DNA of 32,180 nucleotides from Chitinophaga pinensis (GTDB lineage Bacteria; Bacteroidota; Bacteroidia; SXHM01): NCBI GenBank assembly GCA_945861685.1, contig CAMAVO010000014.1, positions 1 to 32,180 of the forward strand, read 5' to 3'. Shown piece by piece: positions 1 to 9,452 of this stretch (position 1 is its first letter; each line of letters starts with the position of its first letter). The notes under the pieces were generated by a model. It saw only the letters and a program-made list of their open reading frames with translations, ran no database searches and was not told where the DNA came from. The position numbers and the translations under genes were made by a program.

Positions 1-1272
1 AAATGTTGAAGTATCAGCAGACGGAACAACAGCTGACTGAAGACTATCTCCCACATCAGAAAGAATTTGTTTGCGTGTATCATCCAAATCCTGCAACAGC
101 GGCTGGTTCTTGCTATCCTGTTCAGAATAAAAGTTGAAGCGGAGTTTTAGTTTGTCGTATTCAAACTCATCACCGAAATGAAAAAGCGAACGCGCATAAT
201 TTTTATCTGAATACTGAAACTCAACAATAATGCGCCTGTCCTTGGTAATAATTTGTTTGGGAGTAAACGTAACCTCAGCCGTGTTGTAATCAATTACGTA
301 ATCGTTCTCCTGCCCGCGTGTCATCAGTTGTCCGTCAATGTAGACCTTCTCTGTCCCTGCAAGAACAATGATAAAAATCTCATTTTCATTTCCGCGCATA
401 CGATACGGCCCTTGATTGCTTTCAATTCCCTGAATAATGTTTCGCGCAAACTTTCCTCGCGAAATAGCACCGCTTCCCGTAACACGCATCTTCGGTATTT
501 TCTTATTAGGGTCGCTTGAATTAATCAAACCAAAACCATGCGTAACACTCAATCCTTGCGCACGTTTGTAGAAGTTCATAAAGTATCCTTCCGGCTTTCG
601 GAGTTGAAAATCTCCGGCCGTCAATCGTGTACTGTCACTAAAAATCTGAATATACACCTGGTCAAAATCCTGCAACTGCTGTGTGTTTCCTTCGGGCTGA
701 ATAGGAATATTATTGTCGGTAATCGCAGCAAGAATTCCTATATTCTCGCTGATGTTTCCAGACAACTGCAAATTTAAACTGGAACTGATAGCAACATCCT
801 GATTATTGCCAACGGTTAATCCGCGCGAAATACTTCCGTTTTTGTTCAGCGTACTCATGCTGAAAATATCGTCAGCAGCATTCTTATCAATGGTTACGGC
901 AAAAGGATTGGGAACACCTTTTGTCTGTGGCTTCAATAAACTGTCAATGCTTTTATTATAATATTCCTTGCTGAAATTATAAGGAAACACTTCGTATTCC
1001 ACTTTAACGGTTGGCGTTTCAGGAATATTTGCCTGCCATTTTTTTCTGCGAAGAATTAAGGTTGCACTTCCCCAGTCTAACTTATAAAGTGTGGTATCTA
1101 ACTTAAAACCATTGGTAAAAGCAACTTTAAATGACGAAGGAATAATACTAAGGGTGTCGAGTTGTATGCTGTCTTTTGCAGCACTTACCTCAAGCGAGCG
1201 CTTGTTGCCTGTTTGCGCAATTAATGCAACAGGCAAAAGCAAAAGAAACAGAATCGGGAGCGATTTCAGCAC
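1..1272 (-). CDS. Large secreted/surface protein, N-terminal part only (runs off the window start)
   Basis: Reverse-strand frame stays open from a GTG at 1272 to the window edge: [41 protein letters not shown]..., with a signal peptide and beta-rich sequence ([43 protein letters not shown]...). Not in the ORF track, probably because no stop lies in the window and the start is not ATG. Confidence 0.75.
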   Translation of the reverse strand, partial: [424 protein letters not shown]

Positions 1273-1317
1273 CGGGTAAAATTACTATAAACGTTGTTTT
1301 GTAGAAATTCCCCATAC

Positions 1318-1728
1318 TCAATCCGGACTTATTGAATGCACATCATTATTTCTCTGCTCAATATCATCTTTTACAATCTTTATTTTCTGAGCAATAACAG
1401 CCAGTTCGCGGTGATTATTTTCTATCAGCCAGTTCAAGGCAACTTGATTTCCATCGCCTGCAAGGGCAACTTTGGCAAGGGGTTTAAGATTGTATTGCTC
1501 TAACCATTTCACAGCTTTCTCCTCACCTTCTATACCACGTATTACTGCCATTAGGTGCGGAAACTTATTTTTCATCAACCAGTCCCGCGCTTCCTGCTGG
1601 TTATTCAAAGCATGTACAAATAATCCCAGTTCTTTATAACCATTTGCGAGGAGCCATTCATTAATCGGTTTGTTGCCGCTAATAGCTTCGCCCCATGCGA
1701 TAAGAATTTTAGGAGGATAAGAAATCAT
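1318..1728 (-). CDS. Conserved hypothetical helical protein
   Basis: 136-aa ORF colinear with rluD; repeated pattern 'WLLANGYKELGLF / WLMKNKFPHLMAV / WLEQYNLKPLAKVA / WLIENNHRELAVIA' indicates about 4 helical repeats. Confidence 0.7.
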   Translation of the reverse strand: MISYPPKILIAWGEAISGNKPINEWLLANGYKELGLFVHALNNQQEARDWLMKNKFPHLMAVIRGIEGEEKAVKWLEQYNLKPLAKVALAGDGNQVALNWLIENNHRELAVIAQKIKIVKDDIEQRNNDVHSISPD

Positions 1729-1744
1729 AATGAATCAATTAGCT

Positions 1745-1764
1745 GATTAGCTAATTAGCTAATC
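1745..1764. repeat. Perfect 20-bp palindrome GATTAGCTAATTAGCTAATC
   Basis: Self-complementary, in the short gap between rluD and the 136-aa gene. Confidence 0.8.
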
Positions 1765-1767
1765 ATT

Positions 1768-2811
1768 TCATTTTTCATATTTAATGTAATGTCTCCATTT
1801 ATCAATAACAGCTTGCATATCCGAGGCAATTTCCGAATCGAAAAATAATTCTTTCTTAGTTACCGGATGAACAAAACCCAATGACTTTGCATGAAGCGCA
1901 TGACGCGGCATTAACTCAAAACAGTTGTCAATAAACTGACGGTATCTCTGGAACGTTGTTCCTTTCAAAATACTATCGCCACCATACGTTACATCATTGA
2001 ATAACGGATGTTTGATGTGCTGTAAATGCGCACGTATCTGATGTGTACGACCTGTTTCCAGTTTACATTCAATCAGGGTAACATAACCAAAACGTTCCAG
2101 CACTTTGTAATGTGTAACAGCGTGCTTTCCATAGTCTCCTTCAGGAAAAACAGCCATTATCTTACGGTCCTTCAGGCTGCGGCCGATATGTCCTTCAATA
2201 GTTCCGCTGTCTTCTTCAAAATCACCCCATACCAAGGCATTGTAAACGCGTTTGGTAGTGCGGTCAAAGAATTGTCCTGCAAGATGAGTCATTGCAAATT
2301 CATTTTTCGCCACAATCATAATTCCTGAAGTGTCTTTATCCAAACGATGCACCAAACCCGGGCGCGGAGTTTCCTGATTTTGATTAGGCAAATCTTTGAA
2401 GTGATAGACCAGGGCATTTACCAATGTTCCCGAATAGTTTCCGTAACCGGGATGCACCACCAAACCAGCAGGTTTGTTAAGCACCACAACATCATCATCT
2501 TCATAAACAATATTCAACGGAATATTTTCGGGAATAAGGGTGCGATCGCGAGGCGGATGTGCCAGCACAATACTGATAACGTCACCCGGTTTAACCTTGT
2601 AATTAGATCTTACTGCAACATCATTCACCAGAATATTCCCTGCCTCAGCCGAGTTCTGAATTTTGTTACGCGAAGTACTTTCAAGGCGATTCATCAGGAA
2701 CTTATCAATGCGCAAAGGTTCCTGACCCTTATCGGCTTTCAGGCGATGATGCTCAAAAAGTTCATCTTGTTCGTCTTCGTTTAGTTCAATATCGTCAGTT
2801 TGGTTAATCAT
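1768..2811 (-). CDS. rluD: RluA/RluD-family 23S rRNA pseudouridine synthase
   Basis: N-terminal S4-like segment (RIDKFLMNRLESTSRNKIQ...) and catalytic motif GLVHRLDKDTSGIMIVAKN; ...ETGRTHQIRAHL... Confidence 0.95.
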   Translation of the reverse strand: MINQTDDIELNEDEQDELFEHHRLKADKGQEPLRIDKFLMNRLESTSRNKIQNSAEAGNILVNDVAVRSNYKVKPGDVISIVLAHPPRDRTLIPENIPLNIVYEDDDVVVLNKPAGLVVHPGYGNYSGTLVNALVYHFKDLPNQNQETPRPGLVHRLDKDTSGIMIVAKNEFAMTHLAGQFFDRTTKRVYNALVWGDFEEDSGTIEGHIGRSLKDRKIMAVFPEGDYGKHAVTHYKVLERFGYVTLIECKLETGRTHQIRAHLQHIKHPLFNDVTYGGDSILKGTTFQRYRQFIDNCFELMPRHALHAKSLGFVHPVTKKELFFDSEIASDMQAVIDKWRHYIKYEK

Positions 2812-2829
2812 AAATTATTTAGGAATTAT

Positions 2830-2889
2830 GTCAGGCTGAGCTTGTCGAAGCCTTAGTTAAATAAAACCCTTCGACAAGCTCAGGGTGAC
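2830..2889. repeat. Long inverted repeat GTCAGGCTGAGCTTGTCGAAG...CTTCGACAAGCTCAGGGTGAC
   Basis: 21-nt arms (2830-2850 and 2869-2889) complementary with two mismatches, 18-nt loop, intergenic. Confidence 0.85.
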
Positions 2890-2903
2890 AAAACAGAATC
2901 GGA

Positions 2904-5213
2904 TTACCTGCTGATTATCAGCTTATAGATTTTCTGTTCCTGTGTTTCTTTGTTTTGAATACTAATGAAATAAAAACCCGTAGCCAATTCAGAAATGCTT
3001 ACCGAGCGCGGCAAATATGAAACCTGTTTTACCACACTGCCGGTACTGTTAAAAATGTTCAGCAGGTAGTCATTGCTATTTCCTGTTTCGTTCATAGCCA
3101 CAATATACACCTCATCCGATGCAGGATTTGGGAATACATTAAAATCTGTCATCACTTCATTTTCTTCAATAGAGAAAACATCACCCGGAAGTGTGTCGCT
3201 GCTAAAAACAGGACGTATCATCCATGCTCCCGGCAATTGCGATTGCAGCCAGCCACCTCCTAAAATATTGTAGAACATGTTTTCATTGGCAGTCAGGTTG
3301 CGGTCGAAACCAACATTCATTCGGTAATTAGTGAGTTGCATCCAACCTACAAAGAAGTTACCTGCGGGAAGTAATAACACAGTATCATTAATAGCATAGG
3401 TGCGGAAATAATTTAATCCCGGTGAATAAGCGGGTGAAAGCGAATCATTCTGATAAACCAATGTTTCCGGTGTTTCATCACCTGTCCAAACCATAAGACT
3501 GAAAAGTTTTTGTGAAACATCTTCCAACTGAGGATTAAAATAAAAACGAACCCCGCGCAACGTATCCTGCTTAATCATATTAAAACGATATGCAGCCATT
3601 GAAGCTCCTGTGGGTGATTGTATCTCCAAGCCATAACCGTTTTCTGCGGTACCGTCATCATAGGCATAGTAGTTATGGAAAACCTGATTGTAGTGAAGCG
3701 TGTCGTTGTCTTTTATGTTATCAGGATTTGTAGCAAGACTGGCAATAATTTCAAATGTTGCGCTATCGTTTCCGTTATCAGGAAAGGTAAATGCAAAATC
3801 GGGCTCCATAGAAAGTGGGTCAGTAGGGTCGCAGAATGTGTCAATGTTTTGACAGAAAACGTTTGCGCTATAATTTTTACTGCCTCCGTTTTTGTCAAAA
3901 ATTTCCGTGTCTGTTTCGTCAAAAACTTTCCAGCGGTAGCCTGTATTTTTTACAGCATTCAAATTATTGTGAAAAGTCAGCAATAAGGTGTCGTTCATAA
4001 ACGAAGCAGGATCAACCAAAAAATGGCTCCATGGCATAGCCTGAAATTCATTTAATAATGAATAAGCAGGATACACATACGCAACATCTTCATAAACCGT
4101 ATCGGCAAAATTGCGTGCATTACTAAAACGCACATAATCAATATGCCAATGGTCAACATTACCTGATAGTGTTGCATAGTTGCGAAAACGGAACTGAAAG
4201 CTGTTTTCAAACCAGACTGTATCTGTTACCGCAATCATGACCTGCTTAAACATGCTGTCAAAGGGTAATTCATCGCCTTCAGCATTCCAGATATTTGTCC
4301 AGTCAAGCGTTGAAGTTCTGAATTGCAGAATAAGCGAATCATTTTGTTCCGGTGCATTTCCTCTGCCTTGTGACTGATAATAAAAACTCAGATAAAGCGA
4401 ATCAGATGGTTCATAAACATCCAGATTTATTGGTTTTGAAGTAAGGTGGTCAGCAACTCCGTAGGGCAACCCCGTTGCAAAATTATAAGGCATTCCGGTT
4501 TCATCAACTCCATCCAATGTTGCCACTCCAATCGAAGGTGGGTAATAAGGATAAGTAGAATTTATGAAGGCATAATTATCAATCCACAATGCGTTTGCAT
4601 CAGGCTGATAAACTTTAACTGTGTCATTGCTGTTTTCAAGGGTAAGAAAAGTAACTGCTGTAGTAGAATTATCTAAAATAGTTCCAAGGCTGTCATAAAA
4701 CGTATAAAACTCTTCGGTTGGCCAGTAACTCACTGTTTCATTGGGAACAAAAGGATTCGCGCCATTATGAAAAACCACTTCGTAAGCAGACAGCGCTATT
4801 GCGCTATCTAGCCTGGCGTTTACAATGTTTACAAAAAGCGTGTCATTCAACACCGAATCAAGTCGGTAGTAATAATGATAGGTTGTGTCTTCGGATACGT
4901 TTGCTGTAGCCAATGTATCGCCATTCAATGTCCAGCGAATAGCCATCGAATCAGTTGGTGCAGTGTATTCCCAATTGTAATAGCGCTTTAATTTGTTGGT
5001 TGAGAAATCATCAATAAAAGGAAGGTTTAATGTGTCAAGGATATAATACTCCTGATTGTTCATGATGCTTTTTTCAGAAGCAGTATGCTTGCTGAATAAA
5101 ACAGGGTTTACCTCCAAGTCAAGCAATACTTCCTGCGAAAACAACGCAATGGGCAGTGCAAAAACCAAAAGAAACAGGAATAGATTTTTTTTATTCATCG
5201 TAGTTATCATCAC
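2904..5213 (-). CDS. T9SS type A sorting domain-containing secreted protein
   Basis: Signal peptide (KNLFLFLLVFALPIALFSQ) and C-terminal domain 'NVFPNPASDEVYIVAMNE...LLNIFNSTGSVVKQV...GFYFISIQNKETQEQKIYKLIISR'. True start may be 5198 (MNKKNLFL). Confidence 0.9.
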   Translation of the reverse strand: MMITTMNKKNLFLFLLVFALPIALFSQEVLLDLEVNPVLFSKHTASEKSIMNNQEYYILDTLNLPFIDDFSTNKLKRYYNWEYTAPTDSMAIRWTLNGDTLATANVSEDTTYHYYYRLDSVLNDTLFVNIVNARLDSAIALSAYEVVFHNGANPFVPNETVSYWPTEEFYTFYDSLGTILDNSTTAVTFLTLENSNDTVKVYQPDANALWIDNYAFINSTYPYYPPSIGVATLDGVDETGMPYNFATGLPYGVADHLTSKPINLDVYEPSDSLYLSFYYQSQGRGNAPEQNDSLILQFRTSTLDWTNIWNAEGDELPFDSMFKQVMIAVTDTVWFENSFQFRFRNYATLSGNVDHWHIDYVRFSNARNFADTVYEDVAYVYPAYSLLNEFQAMPWSHFLVDPASFMNDTLLLTFHNNLNAVKNTGYRWKVFDETDTEIFDKNGGSKNYSANVFCQNIDTFCDPTDPLSMEPDFAFTFPDNGNDSATFEIIASLATNPDNIKDNDTLHYNQVFHNYYAYDDGTAENGYGLEIQSPTGASMAAYRFNMIKQDTLRGVRFYFNPQLEDVSQKLFSLMVWTGDETPETLVYQNDSLSPAYSPGLNYFRTYAINDTVLLLPAGNFFVGWMQLTNYRMNVGFDRNLTANENMFYNILGGGWLQSQLPGAWMIRPVFSSDTLPGDVFSIEENEVMTDFNVFPNPASDEVYIVAMNETGNSNDYLLNIFNSTGSVVKQVSYLPRSVSISELATGFYFISIQNKETQEQKIYKLIISR

Positions 5214-6045
5214 TGCCTTCTTTCATTTCCTCACCGTCATCAATCGGATTGTTGTGAAGAGAAGGGTCGTATTCAATTTTATCTTCGTTTTCGGTAAACC
5301 ACAAATCAACAGGATCACCTATTTTAATGACTGAATTAGAACTGTAAGCAGGACGTTGTTTGTAAACACGGGACTTAAGACTGTCTTTTACATCAGCATC
5401 AAATATAAATGCACCCTTTATCAATGCACCTGATTTAATAGCTTCCTCTGCCTGTTCAGGTGTAAGGTTAATGAAATACGGCATCGGTATTTCAGAATCA
5501 TTCAATCCGTCACCCAACACCAATTCTATGGAAGAACCTTTAACGATAAGACTATCGGGATGAATCTTTCTGCCTTTCCACAATTGTTTCAGCACCACAT
5601 TTTTGGCAATATCAGGTTGGTATGAGGTTTTACCCACTTTCAATCCGTAGGTTTCCAATCGCTGTGTTGCCTGACGCAGGGTAAGGTCAACCAGATTAGG
5701 CATTTTAACACGCTGCGGCTGCATGGCAACTACCGTTACATAAACCGTTCTTCCGGCTTTAACATGAAAGCCGGGTACAGGCGTTTGGTCAACAATGGAG
5801 CCTTTCGGTCTTTTATTATCGTAAACAGAATCAATGACTGCATACTTAAGATTAAGCGGACTGAGCGTTGCTTCAAGGTTCTCTTTTTTCAATCCTGAAA
5901 GGTCGGGGACAGCAATGGTTTCACCATGCTCGGTATAGGCATTCAATGCAAAGACAATAACTAAAATCAGTGCAATAAAAACACCCAGCGCAATGCCAAG
6001 ATGCTTCAAAAAGCTTTTACTGAATATGAAAGAGAAAAAATTCAT
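5191..6045 (-). CDS. PASTA domain-containing membrane protein
   Basis: N-terminal TM helix then repeated PASTA-like units (VPDLSGLKKENLEATLSPLNLK..., MPNLVDLTLRQATQRLETYGLKVG...). Overlaps the start of the downstream T9SS gene. Confidence 0.85.
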   Translation of the reverse strand: MNFFSFIFSKSFLKHLGIALGVFIALILVIVFALNAYTEHGETIAVPDLSGLKKENLEATLSPLNLKYAVIDSVYDNKRPKGSIVDQTPVPGFHVKAGRTVYVTVVAMQPQRVKMPNLVDLTLRQATQRLETYGLKVGKTSYQPDIAKNVVLKQLWKGRKIHPDSLIVKGSSIELVLGDGLNDSEIPMPYFINLTPEQAEEAIKSGALIKGAFIFDADVKDSLKSRVYKQRPAYSSNSVIKIGDPVDLWFTENEDKIEYDPSLHNNPIDDGEEMKEGSDDNYDE

Positions 6046-6114
6046 AAGGTGGCAAAGGTAATTATTTCATTTGTTGTTGTTCTATCCATACTAACGCACA
6101 AAGGAGTAAAAAAT

Positions 6115-6122
6115 TATCTTTG
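6115..6122 (+). promoter_or_regulatory. Bacteroidota-like -7 box TATCTTTG upstream of prfA
   Basis: Matches TAnnTTTG about 19 nt upstream of the ATG at 6141; overlaps the TTG-extended ORF start in the track. Confidence 0.5.
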
Positions 6123-6140
6123 CGCCTCATTGAAGAAAAA

Positions 6141-7214
6141 ATGCTGGAAAAATTAAGAGATATTTATAAACGTTGGGAAGACATTGGCATTCAGCTGGGC
6201 GACCCGAATGTAGTGGGCGATATGACCCGCTATGTGAAGCTGAATAAAGATTACCGAGACCTTGAGCCCATCGCTAATGCCTATAAGGAATTCGATTTAC
6301 TGCTGAAGAACATTGCCAACGCAAAAGAAATACTGAATACTGAAAAAGACCCTGAATTTCTTGACCTCGCCAAGTTGGAGCTGACCGAAATGGAAGAGCG
6401 CAAACTTGTGATAGAAGAAGAAGTGCGCCTGATGATGATACCCAAAGACCCCGAGGACGAAAAGAATGCAACGATTGAAATTCGTGCGGGAACGGGTGGT
6501 GATGAAGCCAGTCTTTTTGCCGGAGAACTGTATCGCATGTATACCCGCTACTGCGAAGAACGTGGCTGGAAAGTGGAATTGATTGACTGCTCGGACGGAA
6601 CAGCCGGTGGCTACAAAGAGGTTATCATGTTTGTAACAGGTGATGGCGTTTACGGACAGATGAAATACGAATCAGGCGTTCACCGTGTGCAACGGGTGCC
6701 TGCCACTGAAGCTCAGGGAAGGGTTCATACCTCTGCCGCTACAGTAGCTGTATTGCCCGAAGCAACGGAAGTTGATGTGCAAATAAATCCTGCCGATGTA
6801 GATATGCAAACCGCACGTTCGGGTGGAGCAGGCGGACAAAACGTGAATAAAGTGGAGACAAAAGTGATGCTTACCCACAAGCCCTCGGGCATTGTGGTGG
6901 TATGTCAGGTTGAGCGCAGTCAGCTTAAGAACCGCGAACGTGCTATGGCTATGCTGCGAACAAAGCTTTACGAAATGGAATTGCAGAAACACAACGATGC
7001 CATTGCTAAAAAGCGTAAAACTATGGTTTCAACAGGCGACCGTTCTGCAAAAATCCGCACCTATAACTATCCACAAAGCCGAATTACCGACCACAGAATT
7101 GGAATGACTATTCATAGCCTTCCGGCATTTATGAATGGCGATATTCAGGATATGATGAATGCGCTGCAAAATGCAGAGAATGCGGAGAGATTGAAAGAAG
7201 GAATGACAATATAA
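6141..7214 (+). CDS. prfA: Peptide chain release factor 1
   Basis: [16 protein letters not shown]..., [18 protein letters not shown] and GGQ-loop [19 protein letters not shown] at 6141 preferred over the TTG at 6120. Confidence 0.96.
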   Translation: MLEKLRDIYKRWEDIGIQLGDPNVVGDMTRYVKLNKDYRDLEPIANAYKEFDLLLKNIANAKEILNTEKDPEFLDLAKLELTEMEERKLVIEEEVRLMMIPKDPEDEKNATIEIRAGTGGDEASLFAGELYRMYTRYCEERGWKVELIDCSDGTAGGYKEVIMFVTGDGVYGQMKYESGVHRVQRVPATEAQGRVHTSAATVAVLPEATEVDVQINPADVDMQTARSGGAGGQNVNKVETKVMLTHKPSGIVVVCQVERSQLKNRERAMAMLRTKLYEMELQKHNDAIAKKRKTMVSTGDRSAKIRTYNYPQSRITDHRIGMTIHSLPAFMNGDIQDMMNALQNAENAERLKEGMTI

Positions 7215-7224
7215 TCAAAGAGAA

Positions 7225-7749
7225 ATGGAAACACTTACAAAACCAAAACAATCAATTGTGCTTAATGCAAAAGCAGAAAAACAACGCAAACAATTTCTTA
7301 ATTACTTTCTCTTCAATCTTTTTCTTTTAATAAAACTTCCTGCAGCTTTTTTCTGCGGCCTGAATATTAAAAAACTAGACGTTGATAATTGTGAAGTAAC
7401 ACTTCCATATGGATGGCGCAGTCAAAACCCTTTTCAGAGTATTTATTTTGCCGCACAAGCAATGGCAGCTGAAATGTCAACAGGCGTTTTGGCTCTGCTG
7501 GCAATAGAAAACTGCAATGCCAACATGGGAATGTTGGTTGTTAAAGTTGAAGGCGGGTTCTCGAAAAAAGCAGATAAATTAACTACCTTCACCTGCACAG
7601 AAGGGGCGAAAATTTTTGCGGCAATTGATCAGGCAATTGCAACAAAAGAAAAAGTTTCGGTAACAATTGAAAGCGTTGGCACCATGCCTGACGGAACAGA
7701 AGTTTCGCGTTTTTTAATTACCTGGTCGTTTAAAATAAAGAAAGGATAA
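7225..7749 (+). CDS. DUF4442-like (hotdog thioesterase-like) protein
   Basis: 174 aa; LPYGWRSQNPFQSIYFAAQAMAAEMSTGVLAL pattern typical of the family. Confidence 0.7.
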   Translation: METLTKPKQSIVLNAKAEKQRKQFLNYFLFNLFLLIKLPAAFFCGLNIKKLDVDNCEVTLPYGWRSQNPFQSIYFAAQAMAAEMSTGVLALLAIENCNANMGMLVVKVEGGFSKKADKLTTFTCTEGAKIFAAIDQAIATKEKVSVTIESVGTMPDGTEVSRFLITWSFKIKKG

Positions 7750-7757
7750 CCGCTGTT

Positions 7758-9452
7758 TTGGAAGAACAAAAACATACACGCAAAGGATGGCTTTATGAGC
7801 CATTGTTTCCTGATGTAAATACATGGCCTATTTATAAGCTTACGCAGGAGCGTGACGAATTTCTTAAAGAGGTAAAAGAAGCCGCCTTCAAAGCTGCAAA
7901 AGAACAGACAAAAACCAACCAGGGATTAAACGAAGAATTAGCTAAGACCTATTATCTGGAGCGCATCCGTTTAAAAACAAATGCATGGGCGGCAGATAAA
8001 AAAGACGAAGGCCCGTTTTGGGAAGGTGTAAAAAAGAAGTTGTTGAAATTAAGTCCGGAGAATGAAAAAACACCTGACCTTAATGAAGACAACATTCTGG
8101 AAAGCATCATTGACCGCTATACCGAAGAGATCGCAGGATTTTTCAGTCCTTCCGCTTATAACTTTGCAAAAGAAGCCACTACATTCGGTTTCGCTCGTTT
8201 GTTGAATGCCTCAGAAGGAAAAGGGATTTCACGTTTCTGGAAAACGCGTCACAACCTTCACGAAAAGATAAGGCTGCAAGGCGACTTAGACCACATTCGC
8301 ACGCTGGCTAAAAAGGGAACTCTTGTAATGGTTCCTACTCATTTCAGCAATCTTGATTCTATTATGATTGGCTGGGCCATTGCATCGCTTGGATTGCGCC
8401 CCTTTCTTTACGGAGCCGGTTTAAATCTTTTCGGAATTGGTATTCTCGCCTTCTTCATGAACAAACTTGGTGCTTACAAAGTTGACCGCAGAAAGAAAAA
8501 CATGATTTACCTCGAAACACTTAAAGCCTATTCAACAATAGGAATGGTGCGCGGTTGTAATAGTTTGTTTTTTCCGGGAGGAACACGTTCACGCTCCGGT
8601 TCTATTGAAACAAAACTCAAATTAGGTTTATTAGGCACTGCTATGGAAGCACAGCGCCTTAACTTTTTAAAGGACAAAGAAAAAGCAACAAAGATTTTTG
8701 TAATTCCGGTGGTGTTTAACTACAACTTTGTGCTGGAAGCACCCAGCCTTATTGACGAGCACCTGAAACGAACCGGACAACAACATTACTTTCGCGAGAA
8801 TGATGATTATTCAACATCGTACAAACTGGCAAAGTTCATGCTGAAGTTCTTTACTAAATCTTCTGAGATTTCTATCTCTTTCGGTAAGTGTATTGACCTG
8901 TTCGGAAACCCGGTTGATAATGAAGGAAACAGTATCGGGAAGAATAATGAGAAGATAGACATCAGCCGTTATTTTATGACCAATGGTGCTTTTACCCGCG
9001 ACTCGCAGCGCGATGCTGAATACACCAAAATGCTGGGCGATGAGATTGTAAAACGTTTTCATTCCGAAAGCCGTGTGTTTGCAAGTCATGCAGTAGCATT
9101 TGTTGCTTTTGAATTAATCCGTAAACGCTATAAGAAATTAGATATTTATGCGGTGCTTCGCCTGCCCGAAGAAGATCAGAAACTAACGTATCTTGAATTT
9201 ACCAACGGTGTTTCGCGGCTGCTTGACCGCCTGCGCGAAATGGCAGCTAACGGTGAAGTTCATTTGTATCACGAATTGGAGATTCCGGAGATTGATAAAG
9301 TAATTGAAACCGGAATAAAAAATCTGGGCATGTACGATGCCAAGCGTCCTTTGTATAAAACAAAAGACGACTTTATTATGTCGGAAGATTTTAATCTTTT
9401 ATTTTTTTACCACAACCGCCTAGAAGGATATGGACTCGCAAAATACATCTGA
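7758..9452 (+). CDS. PlsB-like glycerol-3-phosphate / 1-acylglycerol-phosphate acyltransferase
   Basis: Acyltransferase motifs VPTHFSNLDSIMIGWA and FFPGGTRSRSG. Start is non-ATG (TTG). Confidence 0.8.
   Translation: MEEQKHTRKGWLYEPLFPDVNTWPIYKLTQERDEFLKEVKEAAFKAAKEQTKTNQGLNEELAKTYYLERIRLKTNAWAADKKDEGPFWEGVKKKLLKLSPENEKTPDLNEDNILESIIDRYTEEIAGFFSPSAYNFAKEATTFGFARLLNASEGKGISRFWKTRHNLHEKIRLQGDLDHIRTLAKKGTLVMVPTHFSNLDSIMIGWAIASLGLRPFLYGAGLNLFGIGILAFFMNKLGAYKVDRRKKNMIYLETLKAYSTIGMVRGCNSLFFPGGTRSRSGSIETKLKLGLLGTAMEAQRLNFLKDKEKATKIFVIPVVFNYNFVLEAPSLIDEHLKRTGQQHYFRENDDYSTSYKLAKFMLKFFTKSSEISISFGKCIDLFGNPVDNEGNSIGKNNEKIDISRYFMTNGAFTRDSQRDAEYTKMLGDEIVKRFHSESRVFASHAVAFVAFELIRKRYKKLDIYAVLRLPEEDQKLTYLEFTNGVSRLLDRLREMAANGEVHLYHELEIPEIDKVIETGIKNLGMYDAKRPLYKTKDDFIMSEDFNLLFFYHNRLEGYGLAKYI

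Noticed and set aside
2026-2784. Plus-strand ORFs antisense to rluD
   Set aside because: Shadow ORFs of a strongly recognised gene; no domain signal. The same applies to the many small antisense ORFs in the T9SS, prfA, gpsA and RND genes.
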